From: Hyphomicrobiales bacterium
Lineage (GTDB): Bacteria > Pseudomonadota > Alphaproteobacteria > Rhizobiales > Beijerinckiaceae
Reading direction: 5' to 3'
Assembly: GCA_025351165.1 (NCBI GenBank)
Contig: JANXWK010000008.1
Location: forward strand, 1-64,000
Length of the DNA stretch: 64,000 bases
Below are positions 9,722 through 18,293 of this stretch, one piece after another. The position numbers and the translations under genes are program-made. The notes beneath the pieces are model-generated. The model saw only the letters and a program-made list of their open reading frames with translations, was not told the DNA's origin and ran no database searches. How positions within the stretch are numbered: the first letter of the stretch is position 1; each line of letters starts with the position of its first letter.

Positions 9722-11340
9722 AAAAACGTTTTGTTTAAAACAATGCCCATCACGTCTACATTGCTTTGCTGAAGCTGCTCTATCATTTCCTTGATATTTG
9801 GAAGTGTTGTACGACCAGCTTCTACCACAATAATCACAGCGTCCAAGGCCAATGAAACAGCACTCACATCAGACGAAGCGCTCATGGCAGGAAGATCAAG
9901 AATAATATAATCTTGATCTTTATAATTTTCAAATAGCTGTTGTATGATCTGTCCATCTACAAATAAATTCGGATCCGCAGGAAAAGTGCTCTGTCTTGCA
10001 GGAATAAACAACAACATTTCATCAAGCGTAACATGAGCTTCAATACTGTTACAGACTTTGGTTTTTAATATGTTGCTAATGTTATAAGTCGATTCTACAC
10101 CCAAAGTTTTTGTTAAACTGGAATTTTTCAAATCCATATCGACCAAAAGGGTTTTTCGTCCAGCTTTAGCAAGAAGCTGGCTTACATTGGCTGAAAGAAC
10201 AGTTTTACCCTCTCCTGCTAAGCAAGATATTATTCCTATAATGCTGGATGTCTTTTTTCTTGTCTCAATACCTAAAATAGAGGCACGCAAAGTTCTAAGA
10301 CTCTCTGCAAAAGGCGAATATGACCCTTGGGAAGAGACACTGTAAAACAGCATATCCTTTAAATTTTTCAGCGCAGTCTCATCTTTGACTAAAGGAACTG
10401 AAGCAAGGCAATCATAGCCAAGCTCTTCCTGAATTTGGTGTTTTGACTGAATTCTACGATCCAGACTATGATATATACTGATAGTTCCAAGCCCTGTCAG
10501 CAATGCAAATGCAAAGGCCATCGTGACAATAAGGCCTGTCTGAGGAAAGCTTTTAGCCAGTGGCTCATTGGCAGAGCTGATAATTCTGGCGTCAGAAGCT
10601 GAAAACTGCATACTTGGCACACTGCCTTTATGCACAGCTTCAATACTTGCATCGCGCTGTTCTTTTATATCATCAATCTTTCCCTGTAACCACTCGCCTG
10701 TTCTGCGCATGGATAGAGATTTAGACTCTATTTGATCCCTGATAAAAGCAGCAGTAATCGAATTTGCTATACTTGCTGATCGCGCTGCTGAACGAGAGCG
10801 AAAGCTGATTTCCAAAACAAGGGATAAACCGATGCGACGGACAGAAACTCGATCTGCAAAGACTGGAAAAGCAAGAGCCTCTTTTTTTTCACTGGACAGG
10901 CTTGGTTGCCCTCCACCAAACAAAAACGCATTCAGGCGAGCAAATCCAGAAGGGCTACCTATGTATTCTGGATCAGACTGAAGGTTAAGTTCTTTAAATA
11001 CAAATTTTAAAACCTGTTCGGATTTTAGAATCTGGATCTGACTTTCTACCTGAGAATTATCTAAACTTGACTGAACTGGGATTGCTTCAGCTAACGGAGA
11101 GCTTGAAAAAGGCCGTCTTGGCTCAAGAATAACAAGTGTAGAAGCTGAGTACTCTGGGGGTGTTACTATAGTATATATGATTGCGGAAACTATACAGAAT
11201 GCGATCCATACGGAAAGCGCTCTCGCATATTTTTCCCAACGACCTAAAAACTTACAGATTTTTTGATTTATTGAATTATAAAGTGGCAAAAAGAATTTTG
11301 TCTGGTAGCGCATTTGCGCCCAGATTTTATTTGAATTCAT
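9718..11340 (-). CDS. Polysaccharide copolymerase / BY-kinase-like protein (Wzc/ExoP family), short periplasmic domain
   Basis: The 540-residue protein has a Wzz-type N terminus with a membrane segment at about residues 41-60 followed by PPEYSASTLVILEP, a second segment at about 265-290, and a C-terminal cytoplasmic P-loop ATPase. Walker A is AGEGKT near residue 375, Walker A' is LLVDMDLKN and Walker B is YIILDLP. It should control polymer length and export together with the OPX protein. The periplasmic part is only about 200 residues, so most of the coiled-coil hairpin of ordinary Wzc/ExoP is missing, and the C terminus (VLNKTFF) has no tyrosine cluster. An AAAGG site precedes the ATG. Confidence 0.88.
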   Translation of the reverse strand: MNSNKIWAQMRYQTKFFLPLYNSINQKICKFLGRWEKYARALSVWIAFCIVSAIIYTIVTPPEYSASTLVILEPRRPFSSSPLAEAIPVQSSLDNSQVESQIQILKSEQVLKFVFKELNLQSDPEYIGSPSGFARLNAFLFGGGQPSLSSEKKEALAFPVFADRVSVRRIGLSLVLEISFRSRSAARSASIANSITAAFIRDQIESKSLSMRRTGEWLQGKIDDIKEQRDASIEAVHKGSVPSMQFSASDARIISSANEPLAKSFPQTGLIVTMAFAFALLTGLGTISIYHSLDRRIQSKHQIQEELGYDCLASVPLVKDETALKNLKDMLFYSVSSQGSYSPFAESLRTLRASILGIETRKKTSSIIGIISCLAGEGKTVLSANVSQLLAKAGRKTLLVDMDLKNSSLTKTLGVESTYNISNILKTKVCNSIEAHVTLDEMLLFIPARQSTFPADPNLFVDGQIIQQLFENYKDQDYIILDLPAMSASSDVSAVSLALDAVIIVVEAGRTTLPNIKEMIEQLQQSNVDVMGIVLNKTFF

Positions 11341-11369
11341 AAACAGACCTTTCGAATACTTCTTAGTGT

Positions 11370-12323
11370 CTAAAGCTTTTCTGCACGTTCAGGTGTCAAT
11401 CTACCACGAATCAAATCACCAAAGCCAATGATATTACCTTTTAAACGACCAATTCGGTCTATATATGTTTCAGGATAAAGACTGCGAAAAAAATTACTCA
11501 GTACATTACCAATTACATGATCCAAAACTACTAAAAGTGGCATTGTTCCTTTTTTAAACATGTAGGCCGGATTAATGATCTGAGAATACCCAAGTCGTCT
11601 TCCAGATGATCGGCTCTTTTTAACACCAAGATGAACACCAAATGCTCTAGATGCTTTTACAAGTCGGCCGCCACGATTTGCCACTTGACTTCCAAAGTCT
11701 CTATCTTCCTGCCAACCATAAAGCACTAACCGTTCATCAAACTTCAAGTCTTTAATGCTTTTAGCACGAAAAGCCATATTACAACCATACGGACTGTAGT
11801 CCTTGGCAATTAAATTGGATGCTTTAGGATAAGAATACGCATTGAGAAAATTCCATGCTTCAGTTTCTGTGTATCCAATACCTTTGATACCATCGGCGAT
11901 AACCGTTCCCGTTACTGAATCAACATTATAGTATCTATCAAATATTTTTGTAATTTCTTCCAGCCAGGCCTCATGTGCTATGAAATCATCATCAAAAAAG
12001 ACAATTATGTCTGAAAAAGGGGAAACCTGCCTTAATCCTGCGTTTCTTTGCGCAGGTAAACCAGCCTTACCTAAAATGATATTGCAATTTTCACTCGTAT
12101 CAATATTTTCGTGATCAGAAGGCGAAACACAGGATATAATAATTTCCAGCGGCTTTACAGTCTGATTATGTATTGCTTTTATAGCCCATTTGAGAACATC
12201 TGGCCTACCCACAGTTGCAAATATAACACTTATGTTTAGCTGTTCGTAAAGAGCCGATCCAGAGTGTTGCCCCACATAACCTTTAGTAGAAATTACTTTT
12301 TCCACGCTAATGATCTGCTCCAT
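11370..12323 (-). CDS. Glycosyltransferase family 2 (GT2)
   Basis: This 317-residue protein has the GT-A fold pattern of GT2 enzymes. The nucleotide-binding start is SVIFATVGRPDVLKWAIKAI, and the metal-binding DXD-type motif is FFDDDF near residue 112. A later stretch contains YGWQEDRDFG, which fits the ED catalytic region. It likely adds one sugar to the repeat unit. The ATG has AAAGG seven bases before it. It lies 29 bp upstream of the copolymerase gene on the same strand, so the two form an operon driven from the AT-rich region above 12324. Confidence 0.87.
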   Translation of the reverse strand: MEQIISVEKVISTKGYVGQHSGSALYEQLNISVIFATVGRPDVLKWAIKAIHNQTVKPLEIIISCVSPSDHENIDTSENCNIILGKAGLPAQRNAGLRQVSPFSDIIVFFDDDFIAHEAWLEEITKIFDRYYNVDSVTGTVIADGIKGIGYTETEAWNFLNAYSYPKASNLIAKDYSPYGCNMAFRAKSIKDLKFDERLVLYGWQEDRDFGSQVANRGGRLVKASRAFGVHLGVKKSRSSGRRLGYSQIINPAYMFKKGTMPLLVVLDHVIGNVLSNFFRSLYPETYIDRIGRLKGNIIGFGDLIRGRLTPERAEKL

Positions 12324-12810
12324 TTTGCACCTTTTAATAATTTAATATACCATTTACTGGCTCAAATTGATCTAAAATATAATTTTAATTTTTAGCTCGC
12401 TTCAATATACTTTTCATTAAAAGTTTACGAATTAACTTTTTACGCAAACCTATGTCTACAATCTTAGTAACTAAGTATTTTCTTCAAAAAAACATATTCA
12501 GGTTTTATGTCCTTTATGTACAAAAGCTGTTCTACTGTAGTACTGCATTTTTAGTACTACAGACCTACTAATCTAAACATACGATTTAAACATGTTGTGT
12601 TAAGGTAAAGACTGATAACGTTCAACACGATATCTAAAATCATATTTATTGTGTAAGTATAGTAATTAACACTACATACTCGTCAAGTAAAATTTATTAA
12701 TTTTGTTTTAAAAAAAACATTTCGTGTAATATTTATTAATTTAGAAGACCGGAACTATTATTAATTAAGCGTATGAGTTTATTTTTAACATTAAATTGTT
12801 ATCAAAAGTC
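12324..12810. other. 487-bp AT-rich non-coding region upstream of the GT2 operon
   Basis: No open frame is supported in this region, which is very rich in A and T. It lies upstream of the GT2-copolymerase pair and downstream of the small membrane-protein gene. Its only clear structure is the perfect 10-bp inverted repeat at 12535-12562, listed separately. The length suggests a regulated promoter region rather than a simple spacer. Confidence 0.5.
12535..12562. promoter_or_regulatory. Perfect 10-bp inverted repeat (operator or hairpin)
   Basis: CTGTAGTACT and AGTACTACAG are exact reverse complements separated by eight bases (GCATTTTT). The dyad lies about 210 bp before the GT2 start and 250 bp after the end of the small membrane-protein gene. 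It has no T-run after either arm, so an operator for a dimeric regulator is more likely than a terminator. Confidence 0.45.
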
Positions 12811-13131
12811 TTAACTGCTTGGAGGAATGTCCGTATTCAGTTTTTGCTCTGTCTCGTGAATAATCTTATCCTTCTTCACAAGATTTTTAGTTATAAAATT
12901 CCAAGCAAACATGCCTGCGGCATACGATAACTGCATAGCAGTTGCTACATACACGCCATTCAAAATTGAGTATATTATGCTAGTGGTAGAAAGGTAAGAT
13001 GACAAGCCAACACCCAGGCTGGTCAGTGCCAGTATAACTGCAAAAGGAAGTATGGGCATCCAAGCCCCGCATAAACTTCCCAAGCCTGACGCCAAGATTA
13101 TAGACCAGAATATTGGCACAATCTTCCCCAT
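12811..13131 (-). CDS. Small membrane protein of unknown function
   Basis: The 106-residue product has about three hydrophobic segments in its first 85 residues and a charged cytoplasmic-looking tail (KKDKIIHETEQKL). I recognise no family. It lies inside the polysaccharide locus on the same strand as its neighbours, 116 bp after the acyltransferase gene, so a role in that pathway is possible. The ATG lacks a clear ribosome site, which makes the start uncertain. The composition of the segments is consistent with a real membrane protein. Confidence 0.6.
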   Translation of the reverse strand: MGKIVPIFWSIILASGLGSLCGAWMPILPFAVILALTSLGVGLSSYLSTTSIIYSILNGVYVATAMQLSYAAGMFAWNFITKNLVKKDKIIHETEQKLNTDIPPSS

Positions 13132-13247
13132 AAAAACTACATATGCTTGCTGTCTAAATTAAATAGACTAACATTGTGTTTACTGAAATATGGGTGTTTT
13201 GACAAGATATGTTCTGATATCAGTTCAATAATCTGTAAAACGTAGTT

Positions 13248-14297
13248 TCAAGCAGGTTTAAATTTTAGATTTAAAAAATTACGTACGGGTACATCATAGT
13301 ATTTGTTTATGAGATGGGCAAAAATGATAGTCAGACAAAAACAAATTAAAGCTAGAAGTTCAGCTTGCAAGACTGATAAATGCAATTTTTTAACTAAATT
13401 GGACATAGCAACGACAAAAGGGAAGTGGGTGACATAAAGTGGGTATGAAAGCGTTCCCAATGGTTTCCAGACTTTGTCAAGTATTGGCATTTCAGGCAAT
13501 TTAGCAGCAAGTATTAAAATGACTGGAAAAATAACAATCACTGATACAAGTTCAATGCTCCAATATTCTTTTCCAGGTAAAAATAAAATAATTAAAAGAA
13601 TTGGCGCTGATATAAGCCCCATTAATCCTGTATCTACTTTGTCTATAATGTATCTTTTAATTATGACACCCACTGTGAATGGATATAAAACGCGTACAAA
13701 TCCAAGATGAAAATCGTTGAGGGAAAACCCTGCATTGAGGCCATTATTTGAGTACGCTGCAACTGCCAGTAATACTGCCCCAATGATTGATATGGCATAT
13801 AGGCGTGTTTTTGTTAGATACGGAAATGCTAAAACATATAAAAAATTAATAATAATTTCAAATGACAAAGACCATAATGGGCCATTAAGAGGATATGACC
13901 ATGACCTTAAATGTGCCATTGCAGTCGTTGGAATAAGCAATAGAGCTGATGCAAACGCTATTGTTATCTCTGACGCTGTCACATCTTTAAAAACTATAGC
14001 ATTAACAATGAAAATAGCAGTTCCAAGCAGGACCCCTATAATTATGAGTGGATACAAACGTATCAATCGTACCTTCATAAATTCATAGACATCCATACCC
14101 TGTGTCAGTTTTTTATCATACGCATGAGCTATCACAAATCCGCTCAGAAGAAAAAAAAAGTCCACTGCAAGATGGGTGTAAAATACTTTGAACTCTATTT
14201 TGAAATAAATAAGTACATGAAGAGCGACTACACTTATTGCGGCAAGCCCTCTTAAACCATCCAATGCTACGTAGTGCTGCGTAGTGCGAGTACTCAT
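13248..14297 (-). CDS. Acyltransferase family 3 (OafA/ExoZ-like)
   Basis: The 349-residue polytopic protein begins with YVALDGLRGLAAISVVALHV and continues with AVDFFFLLSGFVIAHAY, both diagnostic of the acyltransferase-3 family. About ten membrane segments follow. Family members such as OafA and rhizobial ExoZ add acetyl or similar groups to surface polysaccharides, so this enzyme probably O-acylates the polymer or its lipid-linked unit. AAGAGG lies eight bases before the ATG. It is 25 bp downstream of the GT4 gene at 14323-15378, so both belong to one operon. Confidence 0.92.
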   Translation of the reverse strand: MSTRTTQHYVALDGLRGLAAISVVALHVLIYFKIEFKVFYTHLAVDFFFLLSGFVIAHAYDKKLTQGMDVYEFMKVRLIRLYPLIIIGVLLGTAIFIVNAIVFKDVTASEITIAFASALLLIPTTAMAHLRSWSYPLNGPLWSLSFEIIINFLYVLAFPYLTKTRLYAISIIGAVLLAVAAYSNNGLNAGFSLNDFHLGFVRVLYPFTVGVIIKRYIIDKVDTGLMGLISAPILLIILFLPGKEYWSIELVSVIVIFPVILILAAKLPEMPILDKVWKPLGTLSYPLYVTHFPFVVAMSNLVKKLHLSVLQAELLALICFCLTIIFAHLINKYYDVPVRNFLNLKFKPA

Positions 14298-14322
14298 AAT
14301 AATTGCCTCTTAAAAATATAAT

Positions 14323-15378
14323 TTAAAAACTAATACATTCTTGATAAATTTTTACCGTTTCAAGCGCGACTCTATTTACAGAAAGGTTTTCCAAGTTTGA
14401 CAGGCTTAGTTGCTTGTACTTTTCTAAAATTTCAGGATTTTCAATTAAATTGTTAAGCGCCTCTGCAATTTTGTCTGGTCGCCCTGGGGGGACGAGTATG
14501 CCTGCATCCCCATTATCAAGAAGCTGAGGAATACCGTCGACTTCAGTTGCGATGATCGCACACCCAGCTTCACGAGCTTCTGAGAGAACCAAGGGTGCTG
14601 GATCAGAATAAGACGCCAATACAAATATATCAGCCGCACGCAAATATGAACGTGGGTCGCTAAGCGCTCCAACAAAATGGACACGATCCGAGATATTCAT
14701 GTCCTGACTTAATTTTCTATATTCTTTTGAGTAAGGGCCTTCTCCAATAATATACAGATTGGCATCATTATGCTTGTTGTAAATTTGCCCAAACGCACTC
14801 ATGAGATCGGGCACTCCTTTTCTTGGGTGCAGTCCTCCTACAAAAGCAATGGCTGGGTGTTTTAATTTTTCTGGATCAGGTGCAGGACTTGGCAGTCGCG
14901 CAGAGCCTACTGTTCCATTCAATACGATTCGCATACGTTTTTCGGATACACCACGTTTTATCATTGACGCTTTGACAACCCGGCTTACAGCAATAACGCG
15001 GTCTCCAAGCCCCATTAATATTGAGCTTTTTTCAAATTCATTATGCACAGTGGTTATAAGAGGGATTCCTAAAAATCGCGTCACTGGCCATGCAAGCACG
15101 CCACTTGTCATCATGTGTGCATGAATAAGCTGTGGCTTCCATTTTCTACAAAATCTATACAGCTTCCATGAAGCTATCATAAGTGTCAGGGGTCTACGTT
15201 TTTGGTCGATTTTAACAAGGGTAACTTTGTTATTTGTCAAAATTTGATCAAAATTTCCACCGCCACTACACATTGCCACTTCATGACCATTATTTGCTTG
15301 AGCACAAGATACATCTATTGCTGCATGGACATTTCCACTAAGGCGCAGGGTATGATTTAAAATATGCAGAATACGCAT
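14323..15378 (-). CDS. Glycosyltransferase family 4 (GT4)
   Basis: The 351-residue protein is a GT-B enzyme. The acceptor lobe begins MRILHILNHTLRLSGNVHAAI with a later LIHAHMMTSG, and the donor lobe contains FVGGLHPRKGVPDLMSAF, an ASYSDPAPLVLSEAREAGCAI region with the conserved E, and DGIPQLLDNGDAGILVPPGRP. It probably extends the lipid-linked oligosaccharide. An AAGG ribosome site is seven bases before the ATG. It lies between the OPX gene upstream and the acyltransferase downstream. Confidence 0.88.
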   Translation of the reverse strand: MRILHILNHTLRLSGNVHAAIDVSCAQANNGHEVAMCSGGGNFDQILTNNKVTLVKIDQKRRPLTLMIASWKLYRFCRKWKPQLIHAHMMTSGVLAWPVTRFLGIPLITTVHNEFEKSSILMGLGDRVIAVSRVVKASMIKRGVSEKRMRIVLNGTVGSARLPSPAPDPEKLKHPAIAFVGGLHPRKGVPDLMSAFGQIYNKHNDANLYIIGEGPYSKEYRKLSQDMNISDRVHFVGALSDPRSYLRAADIFVLASYSDPAPLVLSEAREAGCAIIATEVDGIPQLLDNGDAGILVPPGRPDKIAEALNNLIENPEILEKYKQLSLSNLENLSVNRVALETVKIYQECISF

Positions 15379-15471
15379 TCTATGACCTTGTCTTCAAGCA
15401 AATATTGATGATCATGCAAAGTTCCAAATAAAATAATCAAGATTCAAAATATTCAAATTAAATTTTAATTG

Positions 15472-16818
15472 CTAGCGTAAAAAACTTGCTTTTGGCTCAA
15501 GCAACTTGGGAATAGATCCATTATCAGCGGTCTTCTTTTCGATTTTCAGTGTATCTCCAGGTTCTACAGAGTCACCCTCAGTCGCAACAAAGCTTTTAAG
15601 ATGTCCATCAACATTACGTGAAATGATAAAAGTCATTTTACGATCTATCTCGCCACTTTGCTCCATAAGCATTTGCGGAGCTTTTACCTCTGAGTTGTAG
15701 ATCAGAGCTTGCGACGTGTCGGACTTTTCCTGATTGGCTGATAATTTTGCCCTGACATCCGCTGTTTCTGTCAGTATTTCATTTCTGCGCCGATTTTTAA
15801 TATCCAGGATATCGCGGTCAGCTTTTGAAAGATCTTGCTGTGCCCTTAAAATAAGAAGATTTACATCCAGGCGATTACTTTCAAACTGTGAAACTGTTTG
15901 GTCCAGGGATAATTGTCTTGATGTTATTGTCAGACCTTTTGACATAAGAGTATTGATGGCATTCAGCTGTTTTGACACCAGATCCTGCTGTCTTTGCAGA
16001 GCCTGACTTTTTGATTTCAATGCCTCAATTTCATTTGTGAGCAATAATTTGGTCTGTGATATAGCCTCTTCCTGCGAGCGCAGGGCATTTCGCCTTTCAG
16101 AAAAAAGCAATCCCTCCTCCTTGAGGATTCTGGATATTTCCTGACTATTTTTTACATCAGATAGCTCCGGGGGGAAAGAAATCGAAGCTGCCTCCTGTAA
16201 TTCGGCTTCAAGTCTCGCTCTTTTTGCAAGTAAGCCCAGACGCTCTGCATTTAAAAGTCTTAAATCCCCCCTGCTAACCAAAGCCTCACGCTCATATGAC
16301 ATAAGGCCTAAATCTGTTAGTCGTGACATTCCGCCTGCGGCACTTATTGCCTGCAGAACACTCATATCTGGACGGTAGGGATAAGGGCCTGGCTTTGATA
16401 CCAAACCCAAAATATAAAATGGTCTGTACTCTGAAACTTCGACCGACGCATCGGGCCTTTTGGACAGGCCAATTTTATTTTTTAGAAGTTCTGCTATAGT
16501 GGATGCGAGTTCAGACGTTGTTTTTCCTGAAGCAGGCACTTCACCCAGCAATGGCAAAGATAGATCACCCGAAGCCGAGACTGTAAATTCATCGCTTAAT
16601 GCTGCCCACTCATAAGCATTGCTAGTGGACGCTCTCCATTCGTAAACAGTTATTTTTAATTTATCCTGTGATCCAAGTAAATATGGCGCCGCCTGAAGAG
16701 AAGAGGCCAGGCTAGAAGCAATCATAAATGACAAGGTCGTCTTACTGAATGCTTTGGGTAATGTGCACCTACATTTTAAACGTCCCAATTTTAGAACATT
16801 ATTCATGATCACTTGCAT
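15472..16818 (-). CDS. Outer-membrane polysaccharide export protein with long coiled coil (ExoF-like OPX)
   Basis: I start this 448-residue protein at the ATG at 16818: TTTGGAG lies just before it, it opens with a signal peptide (MNNVLKLGRL to about ASSLQAAPY), and it avoids overlapping the upstream gene, which the longer open frame from 16977 would do. A polysaccharide-export domain follows (YLLGSQDKLKITVYEW to VEVSEYRPFYILG), then an SLBB-type segment with KPGPYPYRP and AAGGM. Residues from about 190 to 390 are strongly heptad-like coiled coil. This is the architecture of rhizobial ExoF, a periplasm-spanning exit component. No lipobox cysteine is present. It should pair with the copolymerase at 9718-11340. 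Confidence 0.86.
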   Translation of the reverse strand: MQVIMNNVLKLGRLKCRCTLPKAFSKTTLSFMIASSLASSLQAAPYLLGSQDKLKITVYEWRASTSNAYEWAALSDEFTVSASGDLSLPLLGEVPASGKTTSELASTIAELLKNKIGLSKRPDASVEVSEYRPFYILGLVSKPGPYPYRPDMSVLQAISAAGGMSRLTDLGLMSYEREALVSRGDLRLLNAERLGLLAKRARLEAELQEAASISFPPELSDVKNSQEISRILKEEGLLFSERRNALRSQEEAISQTKLLLTNEIEALKSKSQALQRQQDLVSKQLNAINTLMSKGLTITSRQLSLDQTVSQFESNRLDVNLLILRAQQDLSKADRDILDIKNRRRNEILTETADVRAKLSANQEKSDTSQALIYNSEVKAPQMLMEQSGEIDRKMTFIISRNVDGHLKSFVATEGDSVEPGDTLKIEKKTADNGSIPKLLEPKASFLR

Positions 16819-16885
16819 TACTATCTCCAAAGACGGCTTAGATACTGTGGTTTGATTTTGTGTAGACAGATCAACCCTGTTAAAA

Positions 16886-18058
16886 TCATGCATAGGCATT
16901 CGATACAACCGAGAAGGCTTTTTTGTCTGAAATATTAAGTATTTCTGGGCTTTGAGGTTCCAAAACTCCACCTTCAATCAAACATTTATTGACAAAATTT
17001 TTCATTTTACTCAAAAAAACTGTTTCATCAAATTTGGCAGCATGGGCAGCTATTGCATGTGGATCAATTTTCATAGATTCAAGACGCTCTATGGCATCTA
17101 TTATTGCCTCTACACTTTGCGTTTTGAAAAAAATGCCCGTTAGACCATCAACAACTGTTTCAAGCGCTCCGCCCTTGCCGTAGGCTATAACAGGCCTACC
17201 ACTTGCCATTGCTTCAACAGGCACAATGCCGAAATCTTCTTCGCCAGGAAAAATAAGTGCCCTGCAGCGAGAGTAATGATGTTTCAATTGCTCAAAAGGC
17301 TGAGATCCTAAAAAGGTAACATTTGACTTTGCCAAGGCCTTAAGCTCTTTGAGCATTTCACCTCCACCTATAATGACCAGCTTCTTCCCAGTCTTGTTAA
17401 AGGCTTCAATGGCAAGATCAGGCCTTTTGTAAGCAACCAACTCCCCAACCATTAAGTAGTAATCTGAAACTTTGGAACCATCCACTATTTCAAAAGCAGT
17501 TGTTTCAACTGGCGGGTAGATCACCTCTGAATCACGTCTGTAATATGTCGAAACCCGCTTTCCGACATTTGCAGAGTTTACAATAAAATTATGCACTCTT
17601 GTTGCAGAAATCACGTCCCAGTTGCGTATATAATGGGAAATAATTGGCATAAGCAGCCTTGTTAAAAAATTACTGCGGTCACGGTAATCGTGAAACATAT
17701 TCCAGACATAGCGCATGGGTGAATGACAGTAACAAATATGAACTGAATCTGGGGGCGGTATTATCCCTTTGCTGGGGCCAGACTCGCTGCTTATTATCAA
17801 ATCATATCCGCGCAAATCCAGCTGCTCAAGCGCCATAGGCATAAGCGGCAGGTAAGACTTATAAAATCGTGCGGCTTTAGGGAACTTACTGATGAATGAT
17901 GTCTTTATACGGTGGCGCTTAATTATCGCAGATGTCGCATCTGGTTGATAAACATGTGTAAATATGTCGGCTTGAGGATAAAGCTTGCAGAGAGCTTCTA
18001 TCACCTTCTCACCTCCACGCATACCAACAAACCAGTAATGAACAATAGCTATTTTCAT
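16886..18058 (-). CDS. Glycosyltransferase family 4 (WbaZ-like GT4)
   Basis: The ATG at 18058 gives a 390-residue protein starting MKIAIVHYWFVGMRGGEKV, the standard N terminus of this GT4 subgroup; an extension to 18100 would add residues that do not match. The donor lobe has YYLMVGELVAYKRPDLAIEAF and FPGEEDFGIVPVEAMASGRPV, including the conserved EX7E pattern. Related enzymes transfer mannose or similar sugars from nucleotide donors. It is divergent from the ExoY-like gene across a region holding the shared 19-bp element, and is followed 67 bp later by the OPX gene. Confidence 0.87.
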   Translation of the reverse strand: MKIAIVHYWFVGMRGGEKVIEALCKLYPQADIFTHVYQPDATSAIIKRHRIKTSFISKFPKAARFYKSYLPLMPMALEQLDLRGYDLIISSESGPSKGIIPPPDSVHICYCHSPMRYVWNMFHDYRDRSNFLTRLLMPIISHYIRNWDVISATRVHNFIVNSANVGKRVSTYYRRDSEVIYPPVETTAFEIVDGSKVSDYYLMVGELVAYKRPDLAIEAFNKTGKKLVIIGGGEMLKELKALAKSNVTFLGSQPFEQLKHHYSRCRALIFPGEEDFGIVPVEAMASGRPVIAYGKGGALETVVDGLTGIFFKTQSVEAIIDAIERLESMKIDPHAIAAHAAKFDETVFLSKMKNFVNKCLIEGGVLEPQSPEILNISDKKAFSVVSNAYA

Positions 18059-18172
18059 GTTTTGCCACTTTGTTATGCAGAGAGCAAATAATTTAAGCAA
18101 CCTGCTTAGTTAATGCCTTTAAAAAGCCTTATTTTGAGACAACTAAACTGTTGTATAGTATGTCAATACAAT

Positions 18173-18191
18173 TATTGTGCACTGCAAAAAA
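18173..18191. promoter_or_regulatory. Candidate operator, 19-bp element copy B
   Basis: TATTGTGCACTGCAAAAAA lies between the divergent GT4 and ExoY-like genes, about 115 bp and 100 bp from their starts. It differs from the element at 7082-7100 at a single central base. Both copies sit in divergent promoter regions of the same locus, which argues against chance. I infer a shared regulator. Confidence 0.5.
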
Positions 18192-18293
18192 ACATTTGGC
18201 AAGTCTTTAATTATGCGTTAACGTAATAATACTTACACATTGTTCAGTTATCTTTAAAGCTAAAATTGTCTTGTATTGAGCACGGGGTTAATT

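Noticed and set aside
16819-16977. Longer N terminus of the ExoF-like protein
   Set aside because: It would overlap the end of the upstream glycosyltransferase and bury the signal peptide; a good ribosome site supports 16818.
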